From Notospermus geniculatus (taxonomy: Eukaryota; Nemertea; Pilidiophora; Heteronemertea; Lineidae), in assembly GCA_002633025.1 (NCBI GenBank), contig NMRB01000012.1:337114-401113 (forward strand): a DNA stretch of 64,000 nt, read 5' to 3'. This document shows positions 45,301-58,300 of the stretch, piece by piece; the stretch's first letter is position 1; the number at the start of each line of letters is the position of its first letter. Below the pieces are notes generated by a model. The model saw nothing but the letters and a program-made list of their open reading frames with translations, was not told where the DNA came from and searched no databases. A program made the translations under genes and the position numbers.

Positions 45301-46347
45301 ACTGGTGGGATAATATTGTAAAGGAAATTTGACAATGTGGGCGCTGTACAAAAGAAAAGCCACACATCATCAAAGACTACCCATTTTGCGTACGAATCCA
45401 GTGCAACCATGGAGATACTTCAAGGCCTGATGAGACCTTGACTTGATCAGAAAGCAACAGGGGCCTGACTGGCAATGATAGAAACTGCACTAGAGTACAG
45501 AGTAAGCATCTCATTCTTGCAAAAATAAATCTAAGCTGCCAAACATCACAAGACACACTGAACTCAACTAGATACATTAAGAAGAGGACGGTCAAGAAAC
45601 TAATCTTCCTTCACTGCATGATCTTGCTAACCTATCTTTTACCAACAAACCAATTCTTCAGAAAAGTGTTAGAGCTATGAGAGCAATTGCACAAACTGAG
45701 TCCATTCGTAAGATGAAACCGACACGCTGAGTGCTGTTTTGGCATAAGTATCCTGAATTGAGGGTGTTGTAGTGCTTTTTAGATTGCGCATGTGTTCTGA
45801 AGATGAAAAGTTGCAGTTTACATCAAGCAGAAAATATGACCTGAACCTTAAAAATAGTAATTTGTTAGGGATGCTGGTGGGATCAATGAGCTTTAAATAC
45901 TTGCCAAAAAAACAAATACCTCAAAAATATTCTCGGCGACGCAAAACAGTGACACAGTTGATCAGTGTGCACAGCCCAAGAGCGTCAATTTTGCATAGTG
46001 CTGATACACCATGATGAAAATGGCAAGCGAACTGCGCATTTCAAACACAGCGGCCTTGAGAGGCGAACTTACAACATGCACAAATACTTCCAGCAGCAGT
46101 AGTAGTCCCAATTTTACCCGCAGGTACAGTCTGTACAAAATGTATTATAATGTCACAAAATTTGTGCAAAGTGCAAAATTCCTGCCTGCCTTGATACCGT
46201 CCGTATCAAGAATTCACAGGATACTCCCAGTAGCGAACTGGTTTCTGGAGTACATTTTGTAAACTCCTCTCATCGTCTTGTACAGGTGGTTCACCGTTGA
46301 TTGTGCAGGGTCGTAATATTCTTAGGCAAGGGCTACCGTGGCTGGAC

Positions 46348-49300
46348 TCATTGCTTCTTAGTTTTCATCTCCACTGCGTGTTTTATTCCTGATTGCATCG
46401 CTTTCATATAAAGTGGACTAAGGACCTGCAAAGATAGCAGAAGACATGATTAAGTGCACATGCAGAGGTAGTCTTTCTTATCTTAAGTCTTTTGAATAAA
46501 TTACATTGAAATCTCTTTGGTTGACTGAGTTGACACAAGATGCTGAAGTCTTTCCTTCTCTCAATTTATTCCGAATTCTCAATTTATTGACAGAGGTCAA
46601 AGCATATCAAAATTGTTGAAAAGAAATGAGCCCTACCTTTTCCCATATATAATCGGCTATCTGGTCAATGTAAACACCAAATTCCCTGAAGTCACCACTG
46701 TAGCGCACATAGGCCCAGATGCATAGCACCACCAAAGAAATCCCCAGAATTAAGTTGAATACATTGGCCAACGATTCCAAACCAACAAATCCTAACAGAC
46801 CAGCCATGACGTAAGCAAAAACCATGAGAGCAAATATCGTCGCCGGCGTACGTGCAGCACTGAAGATGTTTTTACTGTCATTGTGCTTTTGGAAGTTTTC
46901 ATAAGCTTCCTCAATGTCAGATGCTAGTTTTTCTGCATAGTGTTCACTGAATTCCGGTCCTCCCATTTTTCGCGTGATGTTGAAGAGGTTGATTGCAGTG
47001 TTCTTGCACCGAACGTGTTCCCGCTGCAATAACTCGGGGCCCATGTATGGCCGGTCTCCACCACAAACCTGGAGGTCAACAGATAACACAAGAAGTCAAG
47101 AGAAGACAATACAAGGCAAGACGTATTTGTTGTGGGCCTGGATTCTCAACAACCTTCAGAATAAAGAGTCAGGGTCTCCTCCATCTGAGAATTTTCTAGC
47201 CCACGTTAGCTCCCTATAGGTGGAGAAGAGCCTTAAGATCCTTGCTCGACATCACTTGCTTTTGAAAGGATGTGGTCATGCAGGGATGTCCATGCTTCTC
47301 CCAATTTAGAGGGCAACAGTTTTCTTAGGTCACTGTCCTTGAGTGCTGAGGTCTACAGTAAATAAGGAATCTCACCTTCTCCATTTCTTTGCTGTACGTG
47401 TCCCTGGCATTAGCAACGGCAGCGAGATTGTTGGCTTCAGCAGTGGCCTTGGAATTACAAAACATTGATCAGCACATGCATTTTTAAACAGATTTCAATG
47501 GTTTGTCTTACAAACAGATGTAACAGATATTATGATACAATAGGTATCTTCACCCTTCGATAGGCTTGAATAAGTGGAACAGGGATTCTTCTAAGATACA
47601 AGCAAGCATACAACCACACTGAAATGGTAGTCCCCTACCTGGAGCATGGACTTTGGTTCAGGCAGTTCATCTCCCTGATATATTTTTATGTAGGCCCTGA
47701 AATATTCCAGAAGTTCTTTTCCTGTCACTTTGCTGCCGTTGATTTCTTTGACGATAAGATTTTGCGGCGACAGGAGTCGTGGAACTAGTCTCTTCAAATT
47801 CTCCTGGAATTCTGACTCGATATCTGAAAGCAGAAAAAGTCGAGAATTCTGACCATAAGGGAGAAGTTATTCTACCACAATGTTACTGCCTCAGAGAATT
47901 CAGTTTAAACCATATATTAGTCCAGTAGGGGAAAAGTTGGACATCTTCAGTCGCAAGCGGTTCTCCAGATGCTCAGGTGTCACAACGTACCAGACAGTCG
48001 TCCATCAAAGTGTGGGTTCGTTGCCACCTTCAGGCCTGGATGCGGCAACAAAAAGCACCCTATTCGTTGAAAACAAGATTTGATGTGCTGTCGTATCTGC
48101 TGTAGTTCTTGATGCTGGCGATCGGACACCTGAAGCCGCTTTTCAAGTATGTCTTGTCCCCCTTGTGCACCGTAGGGAGCCTCGTATGGGTAGCACCAGT
48201 CACGTACCAGAAATTCAAGAGCCTAGCAGAACAAGAAAGCAGACCAGAAACTTCAGAAATCTCATACAACTTCTATGACAATCTTTTCAGTTAAATATTT
48301 AGCAACTTCCTATAATCCTGCAAGCAAAATCCTGTCTGATTATCAATCTGAATAGATACATTAGGCAAAGATAATTTCCTAAAGCACCCCTCGTATTACT
48401 TAGCCCAGAAATTGTTCATGAGGTTTTTTCAAAGGATTATTTGAAACATGCAATTTGCTGAAATGAACATAGTAACACTCACTTGGAAAGGTTTTGTGTT
48501 ATTATTATCTTCTAAAGCTAGCCGACCATATTCAGTGAATAACTGCAGGTGTTGGAGGTCATCTTCTTGAATGTTCATCGACAAGTTGTACACCTGAAGC
48601 GAGTGAAGGAGATGAAAAAGGGTTCTCAACACAAAGGCCACGTAAGGGTGCAGGTCAGGGTTAGTGACAAATCCTTCACAAACATAACAAAGGCTTAATC
48701 CACCAGGACAACAGCACCCTGACTTTGCTTCCAAGGGGACTTTTTCCATGTTCACACCATATTCAAGGTGCACAAGGTAACATGGTCCCAAGGGAGAGAA
48801 TGAATTCCACTTACATAGTTTGCAGATACATGTATCTCTGACTCCCAGATGTTGCAGCAAGATGTTTTCAAATCTTACCTGTACAGAGCTGACCATTGTA
48901 CTCAGAGCGAACACTGTGGCACAATCTTTGACTGTGGATGAGCTGTCAAAGGCACCCTGTGTGTCCATCAGTAATACAACAACCTGTAAACAGTGAAAAC
49001 ATACTGTAATTTCATTGTGTCAAAGAGGCAAAGTGGAAACATCAGTACCTGCCACTGCTCAGGTTCTGGGTTTGATCCCCCATCTGCCCCATTCATTATG
49101 CGATAGAGAGGTTTCCCTATACACTCCTGTTTCCTCCTGCCCCACATTTATTCACTAATTACTCTCTGAAGAGGAAATAATTCCATATTTTTTACTTAGC
49201 TCTCAATGCAACATTTGTTACTCCATTGTGTCAAGTTACAATCATATAGCATTCAAACATTTTATCGACGTACACATTTGACTACAAACTCCAGGCTGGA

Positions 49301-52300
49301 TAAATTGATCCAGAATACCTTGTCACACCTGTTACCATTCCAATGAGTAATTCTGCTTACACGAGCAGAAAAGATAGGAAGTTATAAATTTGTTCACATC
49401 TGTAATGGTCACATAATTTTAAATTACAATTCTGTTCCACGTGTTCGTCGATATTCCAAAAATAGAAATGACCATATTTAGTGACATACATCTACATGTA
49501 AGTAAGGACAATCGTAAGTTCAGGACATCTTCAGAAGCTGGCAACGAGAAATATGAGGGGGTCTAGGAAAACCTGTCGGATGTCGCTGAATGATCAAGAA
49601 GGGCTGTCAGATTGCCTGTGCATTGATCTTTACTGTTTACCTGTTACAAACAGGGACAGATCCACAGTTCCGGAAAAGAGGGGCGCACTGTGCTTGAAAC
49701 ATTGAAATCTGCGTGGGATTTCAATGATTTGCTCCAAATTTCAGAATTTCACGGTCAATTTTACAGATTTGTTGGCCAAAAGGGGGCGTGCGCCGGGTTC
49801 ACCAATTGATGCCATTAATATTTTCCTCAAATCCGACATCCAACGGGTTTTCCTAGACCGCCTCACTTAAATGTCTTGTGAAACATCCAGATCAAGAGGA
49901 GAGAATTACTCTAGGTCATTTCTGTCAAGTCTTACCTCTTCTCCAGATGCTGCCTTGATAATGAACGGTTCACTCCACAGGAGGATACCGGTGGTGTCTC
50001 GCTCGGATCCACCTCGCCATGAGAAACCTTCTAACGGAGAATTACTGTCACCGAGCCAGTTNNNNNNNNNNNNNNNNNNNNNNNNNNNNNNNNNNNNNNN
50101 NNNNNNNNNNNNNNNNNNNNNNNNNNNNNNNNNNNNNNNNNNNNNNNNNNNNNNNNNNNNNNNNNNNNNNNNNNNNNNNNNNNNNNNNNNNNNNNNNNNN
50201 NNNNNNNNNNNNNNNNNNNNNNNNNNNNNNNNNNNNNNNNNNNNNNNNNNNNNNNNNNNNNNNNNNNNNNNNNNNNNNNNNNNNNNNNNNNNNNNNNNNN
50301 NNNNNNNNNNNNNNNNNNNNNNNNNNNNAAATGCCTTGGTGCCCCCCAAAATCAGAAGATATCCAAGGCAACTTTTGCAGTGCCCTTTTGAAATGCTAAT
50401 TCGAGGCCTGGAATTCCACTTACGTAGTTTGCAGATACATGTATCTCTGACTCTCAGATGTTGCAGCAAGATGTTTTCAAATCTTACCTGTACAGAGCTG
50501 ACCATTGTACTCAGAGCGAACACTGTGGCACAATCTTTGACTGTGGATGAGCTGTCAAAGGCACCCTGTGTGTCCATCAGTAATACAACAACCTGTAAAC
50601 AGTGAAAAAATATTGTAATTTCATTGTGTCAAAGAGGCAAAGTGGAAACAACAGTGCCTGTCACTGCTCAGGTTCTGGGTTTGATCCCCATCTGCCCCAT
50701 TCATCATGTGATGGAGAAGTTTTCCCTCGACACTCCTGTTTCCTCCTGCCCCACATTTATTCACTAATTACTCTCTGAAGAGGAAATAATTCCATATTTT
50801 TTTACTCAGTTCTCAATGCAACATTTGTTACTCCATTGTGTCAAGTTACAATCGTATAGCATTCAAACATTTTATCGACGTACACATTCGACTACAAACT
50901 CCAGGCTGGATAAATTGATCCAGAATACCTTGTCGCACCTGTTACCATTCCAATGAGTAATTCTGCTTACACGAGCAGAAAAGATAGGAAGTTATAAATT
51001 TGTTCACATCTGTAATGGTCACATAATTTTAAATTACAATGGGGTACCCGCATGACTGCAGATGGCGCAGTCAGTATAAGACCCGAATGACGTACTGACG
51101 TCACTTTTTTCGCTGTTGACGTCACGTCGTCAAAGCATGCGTACATTTTTCTACACAATTTTCCGTGTAAATTTCCCAAAAAGACGTTGTCAGTATTGGC
51201 ATCCTGTGGCATTTCTGACGAAACAAAGCAGTGATATATGGAGAACTCTGAACATGGAACAGGACAGTGTAATTTAATCAAAATTGAACCAAAGAGAGTG
51301 GTTTATTTGGGGGCAAGAAGTAAATGGAAATACTGTTAGAAAATAGGACTTCCGGGTCTTACACTGACAGCGCCACGTCGTGGCGTAGTTCTGCGGGTTC
51401 CTCATTCTGTTCCACGTGTTCGTCGATATTCCAAAAATAGAAATGACCATATTTAGTGACATACATGTAAGTAAGGACAATCGTAAGTTCAGGACATTTT
51501 CAGAAGCTGGCAACCTGAAATATGAGGGGGGTCTAGGAAAACCTGTCGGATGTCGCTGAATGATCAAGAAGGGCTGTCAGATTGCCTGTGCATTGATCTT
51601 TACTGTTTACCTGTTATAACAGGGACAGATCCACAGTTTCAGAAAAGAGGGGCACACTGTGCTAGAAACATTGAAATCTGCGTGGGATTTCAATGATTTG
51701 CTCCAAATTTCAGAATTTCACGGTCAATTTTACAGATTTGTTGGGCTGAAAGGGGGCGTGCGCCGGGTTCACACCGCCTCACTTAAGTGTCTTGTGAAAC
51801 ATCCAGATCAAGAGGAGAGAATTACTCTAGGTCATTTCTGTCAAGTCTTACCTCTTCTCCAGATGCTGCCTTGATAATGAACGGTTCACTCCACAGGAGG
51901 ATACCGGTGGTGTCTCGCTCGGATCCACCTCGCCATGAGAAACCTTCTAACGGAGAATTACTGTCACCGAGCCAGTTGGGGTCATCCTGCAAAGAAAAAA
52001 TTCTGATTTATTCAGTGGAACACCTCAAAAGTGGACTCCTTTATAGACAATGACAGATGATGTCCCTTCTCGGGAGATGTCCTGATTACAGAGGGTACAA
52101 TGAATAGAAATGATCAACTTGGGATTGAACAGTGGTGGCCTTGATAAAATTAAAAGAGGTGCCCATAAGAAACTCCATTTGTGTAGTAAAAGACCCCTGG
52201 CAAATCTGTGTGCAACAAGTAGGAGAAGTTGGCAAAAACCTCCTGCATGTCCGTGCATGAAGTACGTATGATATACTGTACACTGTATTTGCTCAGGAAG

Positions 52301-55300
52301 AACAACAGCACTCATCCTCTGCCCGAGTACCACAACAATCTTATGACCTGCAAATCTCACACTTACCAATGCAGAAAGGTATCGGAGGAAAAAGTCCAAT
52401 AGGAATGACTTCCCCTTTCTAAAGGCACCAGCTACGGAGACAACAGCAACGTTGCGGTCACGCACTCGAGCATCGAGCAAGACTTTACTCAAGGCTTCTT
52501 CGTCTAGTTCAAATGTGTGGTCTTCAGTTGCAGTGACTATCTGTACTGGTTCACCCTTCAGCTGGGCACCACTGGCAGACACTGAAAGAAAGCAGAACTG
52601 GTTTAAGACTCATTGCCCAAATAACACTGTCAGACGGGTCATTCATTGAGAAGTTAGCAAGTACCGCTGAAATCTAGAACTTGATGTACCGGTACGGTAC
52701 AGTGGAGAGGAAGCTTGCCTGAGATTCTTTAAGGAGTTGTAAATTGCTCCATGATGGTTGATTAAGTATCTCATTACACCACCGATTGATAAGCTGATGA
52801 AGATACGCTCTAGGTAACCACCTCCAGCACCTAGCACATCTTCAGAAACTTAGGCTAGCCATTAGCCCAACTTAGCGTTTTAGACCTGGAACATGAAGGC
52901 ACTGAAGAGGGAAATTTCATTCCACAAGTACTGGTACATATAGTTTACTCCAGGGCTCGAAAAATTGGGTGCCCGAGTGCCCGCAGGCACCTTGTCTGAC
53001 GACCAGGGCACCAAAAATCAATAATACGGTATACATATTAGAACATGCCCCACCGGGCACTAAACCCCTGGCATAAAAAACTGAAACCACCTTATTCGGG
53101 CACCCACACAAAAGTCCTGGGCACCAAGAAATGAAAAGTCACAAAAAGCAGGGTGCCCAGCCGGGCACCAAGGCTCCAGAAAATTTTTCGAACCCTGTTA
53201 CTCTGCTTTTTTATTCATGAGAGCTGTTATGCCTCCTAAACGATCTGACTACCGGTATGGTAGTTCAAGCAAAAACAGCGAGGTTTGATAATTTGATGAA
53301 GGAGAATTGAATTAAACCGTCATTGAAATGAAAAGTACAGTGCATACTGATCATCGTCAGGTAGATTATACGAAGATGAATTAGGTCACTCAAATGAAGA
53401 ACAATTAAGGACTGCATGCAGTTAAAAACCTTATCGGGAAATCATTAGCTTAGTCCATGAGTTTTGTTTGGTAGACATTGTTCACAGCCCCCAGTGGTGA
53501 GTGAACATGATCTGCATCTGCGACCACTACACTTCCTTGGTCACGGCAAAGCTGTTCCTGCTCACATCACAATGAAGAGGGCAGAAAATCTTACGACCGA
53601 GTTCAGTTCAGAAATGTCAAGGGATGCTGGAACTTTTTGTTTGCTGCAATGTTATTCATGCTCTGTTTTTCACCTGTTAGGGAGAATGTTATGGAGAGTG
53701 AGGTGGGACAGACATCACAACCCAAACAATCAGACCAAACTGATTGTTATTTATGTTGAAAGGTGCGCCAAACACCATTTGTCAGATGAGATGGTGCAAT
53801 ACCGAAGATCACTGGATACTGTATCCACCAAACAACCACGCACCACGAAAACTCACCACTTGGTCTGATATCTGACAAAGATATCTCATCACCACCTGAA
53901 ATTGCATCAATCAAAATTGGCATTTTACAACGACTCACTTTTTTGTAATTCCATGTGTGTAATGTATGGGTATGAACATCATGCACATCGATAAGGCCCA
54001 TCACACTGATATCATTATAATCAAAAATTCATAAACGAGTCGCTCGCCTTATAAATTTTTTGTTTTAACAGATAATAAGCAAATCGAACATCATCATCAA
54101 AGCAATATATTACCAGGCCTTATAAAACTCGGGAACTGAGCCTTCCAATCAAAATGCAGAGTAGAGGGTATAGGCTTTGAATGAACCAAGAGCTAAAATT
54201 TTGGCCTACCCCACTCATGTTTGGTGGGAATTCACATCAATAATGCTGGAAATAAGATAAAAGCATGTTGGTGAAAATAATGGCCAATGTCATTGTCAGT
54301 CTCTATGGCTGACAATGGAGTTTGTCTGAAAACTGATCTATGCACCCTCCGTACCTTGGACTACAGGACATTTTCAAAATTTCCTAATTCTAGGGATAAA
54401 GCATTCAATGAACAAGAACATAGAGGGGCAAGAAGAAATTTGCTACAGTAGGAAAATAGTACCGTAACCAATGAGGCATGCAGGTCTTAGCCACATGCAT
54501 CACATGTTGGACAACTTGGATCCATGGAGGGACCCCACCCCCATTCACACAGCTTGAATTTAATTGGATGAATCCCTCATTTCGAACAGTGAAACGGAAT
54601 GAAAGGTCAGTTAACCAGGAAGAGAACATTCGGAGTTGGAGTTGTCATGATGGATTTTGGATCAGACTTTAACCCTTCAATGGGTCCAAACACCATTTGT
54701 CAGATGAGATGGTGCAATACCGAAGATCATGGATACTGTATCCGCCAAACAACCACGCACCACGAAAACTCACCACTTGGTCTGATATCTGACAAAGATA
54801 TGTCATCACCACCTGAAATTGCATCAATCGAAATTGGCATTTTACGAGAACTCACTTTTTTGTAATTCCATGTGTGTAATGTATGGGTATGAACATCATG
54901 CACATCGATAAGGCCCATTACATTGATATCATTATAATCAAAAATTCATAAACGAGTCGCTCGCCTTATAATTTTTTTGTTATAACAAATAATAAGCAAA
55001 TCGAACATCATCATCAAAGCAATATATCACCAGGCCTTATAAAACTCGGGAACTGAGCCTTCCAATCAAAATGCAGAGTAGAGGGTATAGGCTTTGATTA
55101 GTTTGAATGAACCAAGAGCTAAAATTTTGGCCTACCCCACTCATGTTTGGTGGGAATTCACATCAATAATGCTGGAAATAAGATAAAAGCATGTTGGTGA
55201 AAATAATGGCCAATGTCATTGTCAGTCTCTATGGCTGACAATGGAGTTGGTCTGAAAACTGATCTATGCACCCTCCGTACCTCGGACTACAGGACATATT

Positions 55301-58300
55301 CAAAATCTCCTAATTCTAGGGATAAAACATTCAATGAACAAGAACATAGAGGGGCAAGAAGAAATTGCTACAGACTAGTAGGAAAATAGTACCGTAACCA
55401 ATGAAATGAGGCATGCAGGTCTTAGCCACATGCATCACATGTTGGACAACTTGGATCCATGGAGGGACCCCACCCCCATTCACACAGCTTGAATTTAATT
55501 GGATGAATCCCTCATTTCGAACAGTGGAACGGAATGAAAGGTCAGTTAACCAGGAAGAGAACATTCGGAGTTGGAGTTGTCATGATGGATTTTGGATCAG
55601 ACTTTAACCCTTCAATGGGTAACTGAATTGAAATCTACATGTAGCAGATTGTGCCATGCATGACAATAATTGAATTGAAACAATGAATAATTTAATCAGG
55701 ATTTGTCCACTGACCAAAATACTAATTTAGAAAGCTTATCAGTGGAATTTGAGGAAATGGTGACTGAAAAGTGAAAGTGAAGGCAAAGAAAGAAGAGAAA
55801 TGCGACTGAGACAAACATACAAATGAATCACATTACTTCAAGCTGGGGGAAAAGAGTGAACACTTCACAGAACTGAAACAAATGATGTCATTAAAATCTA
55901 TTTCCTACGGCAACGGAGGTGCAGAATTCTCAAAGACTGGTGATGATCACCTAGTTTTATGTTTCAACACGGGCCTCTGGTGCCAATTTCATTCATTACA
56001 GTACCTTTGTGTACCGAAGAAATATAAGGTCAGTGAGGAGCAAAATAAGGCTCGAATATCCACTATGTAGATGTGAATCTATACAGTGTCAGTGTCAAGC
56101 ACAGTCACGACAGTGCATTGAAGCAAAGCTTGTCATAATCTTACAAATATGCAAAATCAGCAGATGTCACAATATCAATACTGTCAAGTAGTTGTGCTTT
56201 ATACTTAGCAGACAGAAGCAGTGAGTGGTTTATTGCTCCCTTCAATTCAATCATGGTATGGTCCAAAAATCAGTATCATAATTTTTGAGAAGTATACATG
56301 TACTGTTATCCCTTCTTTTGTGTGGACGATTTTTTAGTTTCAGGTTTAGCTGTGAATATACAATGTAACAGCTAAAGGGTGCCCATCTGATGCAGATCCT
56401 TCTGGTCTATCGTTCCAAATCTAATGTCGGTAATGGATTCTATCGCAAAAATTCTACTGAATTGCTCCAACAAATACATAACTTCAATCAAGCCAACTAC
56501 GGTACAATTATAACCAAAAGAACCAGGCTGTGGATTTTTAGGTCTGGACACCACTTCATTCAAAGTGAATTCATCTAGTCCACACATAAAGTTCAAGCAA
56601 CAGTCCCATCAAATAGCAATATTCATGTAGATTGTCTATGTCTATTTTTTCATATCATTGCATAAAATTTCCCTGTCTCTCAGTCCACTGCAAAAATGGC
56701 CAATGGCAACATTACCATTGGCTGGTATACATGTACAACAAGTTGCGGCCGAGGAACCCAAAACCTTCTCATCCACAGCCTGATTACACTTGTAACATGC
56801 AACTTGTTTAATATCTAACCTGAACTACCACCGCTACCAAATATCGGAGGCATTTTCTGTCGCAATCACAGAAAGTCCCCAGAGTTATTTGGCAATAAGA
56901 ATTGTCACAATTAGTCCTGGTGTAATCTCTATGAAGTCTTGCAGTCTGGAAATGAAGAAACAGAAGATTAATCAGAAATTCTGTTTACTAATCACTTGAG
57001 AAAGCTAAAGAGCGGAGCAATTAACTTCGATCTGAAACAAAGACATCTCATTACCCATAATGAGGTTGGCACCGCTACTCTGGGCAACGACTTCAGTTAA
57101 AGATGAGTTCACAGATTCTTTTTCAAACCTTTCCATTTAAGTTTTTATAAAAAAAATCTCAACGAAGCCAAGTCCACCAACCATCAATATTTGGTAGTTC
57201 AAACAAAAACACTGCAGCCTTGAACAACATAGTCAACAGTATCAAAATTTTATAAAATTTCCATTGACTTCATCAGATGAATTGCTCCTGAATATTGCAT
57301 GCCTGGAAACCAAGGATGCATGTAGTGCACTTAGAGTTATACTGAGAAGCAATGCCACAGAGATAACCAACATTTGCAAGCACTTGAAGTTGTGTGCACA
57401 ACACTGAAAATCAGACAGCAGACAGTCATAACGGTGTTCAACTTTGTTAGGTGGCGTTTTTCCATGTGATAAAGACGCTCATTAAGAAGATTTAACACTG
57501 AAAGGAAATCAATACAGTGAACTACCATGTACAGTTAATAATGCATTTCCTTCGGCAAACATAGCCACAGGGAAATAATTTCCTCACAATTTCATTGTTC
57601 AAATCAGAGTTCTCTGGAAAAACTGAATGGCTGGAAGAATACACCAAAGACAGAAGAGTGCGCTGGAAAGGTGCTCCGATTGTCCCTTCTCGTTTTGGTC
57701 GTGACGTGCAGACACTAGCTGTAGTTTCAATTTCTACAGGCCTCCAAGACATTATCGATTTCATAAACGAAATATTGCAACAATTTCCACTCTGCAAATG
57801 GCAAAATCAGATTACAGATTTACCATTTACTGAAAAATCAATGTTCTCACAGAAGCAAGGGAATCAACATTGGTTGATTAAGCCTGTGCAAAATGATACC
57901 GAGAATCTAAATAACCTCATTGACCAATTTAAACTCACAAAATAAGAAGCAATTTTCACGTCCACTCGTATCTCAGCAAACCAGACGAAGAGCCAATAGG
58001 ACGATGGCAATTTCTTTTCTGTGGCCTTAATAATAGTACTTCTTCAAATCAATAACTGATCAAAGAGAGGGACTTCATCTTCTCTACCACATGAAGAGTG
58101 GGTCTGAACATGGGATTGAACCCTGAACATAAGAGAAGACAGGCACCAATTTTTCCACAGCGGCACTGTGACAGCCAAATACCACCTTGAATTGACAGTG
58201 AACGTGTGGTTGAAATTCTGATTTGTTTCATTCCAAGAGGGCAGGGAGTAATAAGCTATTTTGATTTCAGTGAACTCTCGTTTTCGTCAACAGAAAACAG

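Larger units (their letters stand above)
39801..46347. other. Long non-coding stretch between DNAL1 and the atlastin stop codon
   Basis: I found no exon with recognisable protein similarity on either strand. Much of it could be atlastin 3' UTR: minus-strand AATAAA signals read from 43040-43045 and from about 40602. It also contains a tRNA-like SINE (45147-45300) and a short tandem repeat (44038-44095). ACATGTAC palindromes are frequent. Confidence 0.45.
48802..51986 (-). repeat. Direct duplication of two atlastin exons and their introns around an N gap
   Basis: The block 48802-50061 and the block 50411-51979 are near-identical, in the same orientation. Each contains the exon encoding [12 protein letters not shown] (48879-48983; 50488-50592) and the exon encoding [14 protein letters not shown] (49936-50061, truncated by Ns; 51852-51986). 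Differences are a few substitutions, a 363-bp insertion in the second block, and about 55 bp present only in the first. Either an assembly artefact from two haplotypes or a true exon duplication. Confidence 0.9.

Noticed and set aside
49871-50605. Long open frames on both strands across 50062-50328
   Set aside because: They are open only because the gap is N. The flanking parts are atlastin exon copies on the minus strand.
53768-55620. CRISPR or satellite array
   Set aside because: Only two long units with no regular short repeat/spacer pattern; the sequence context is a eukaryotic intron.
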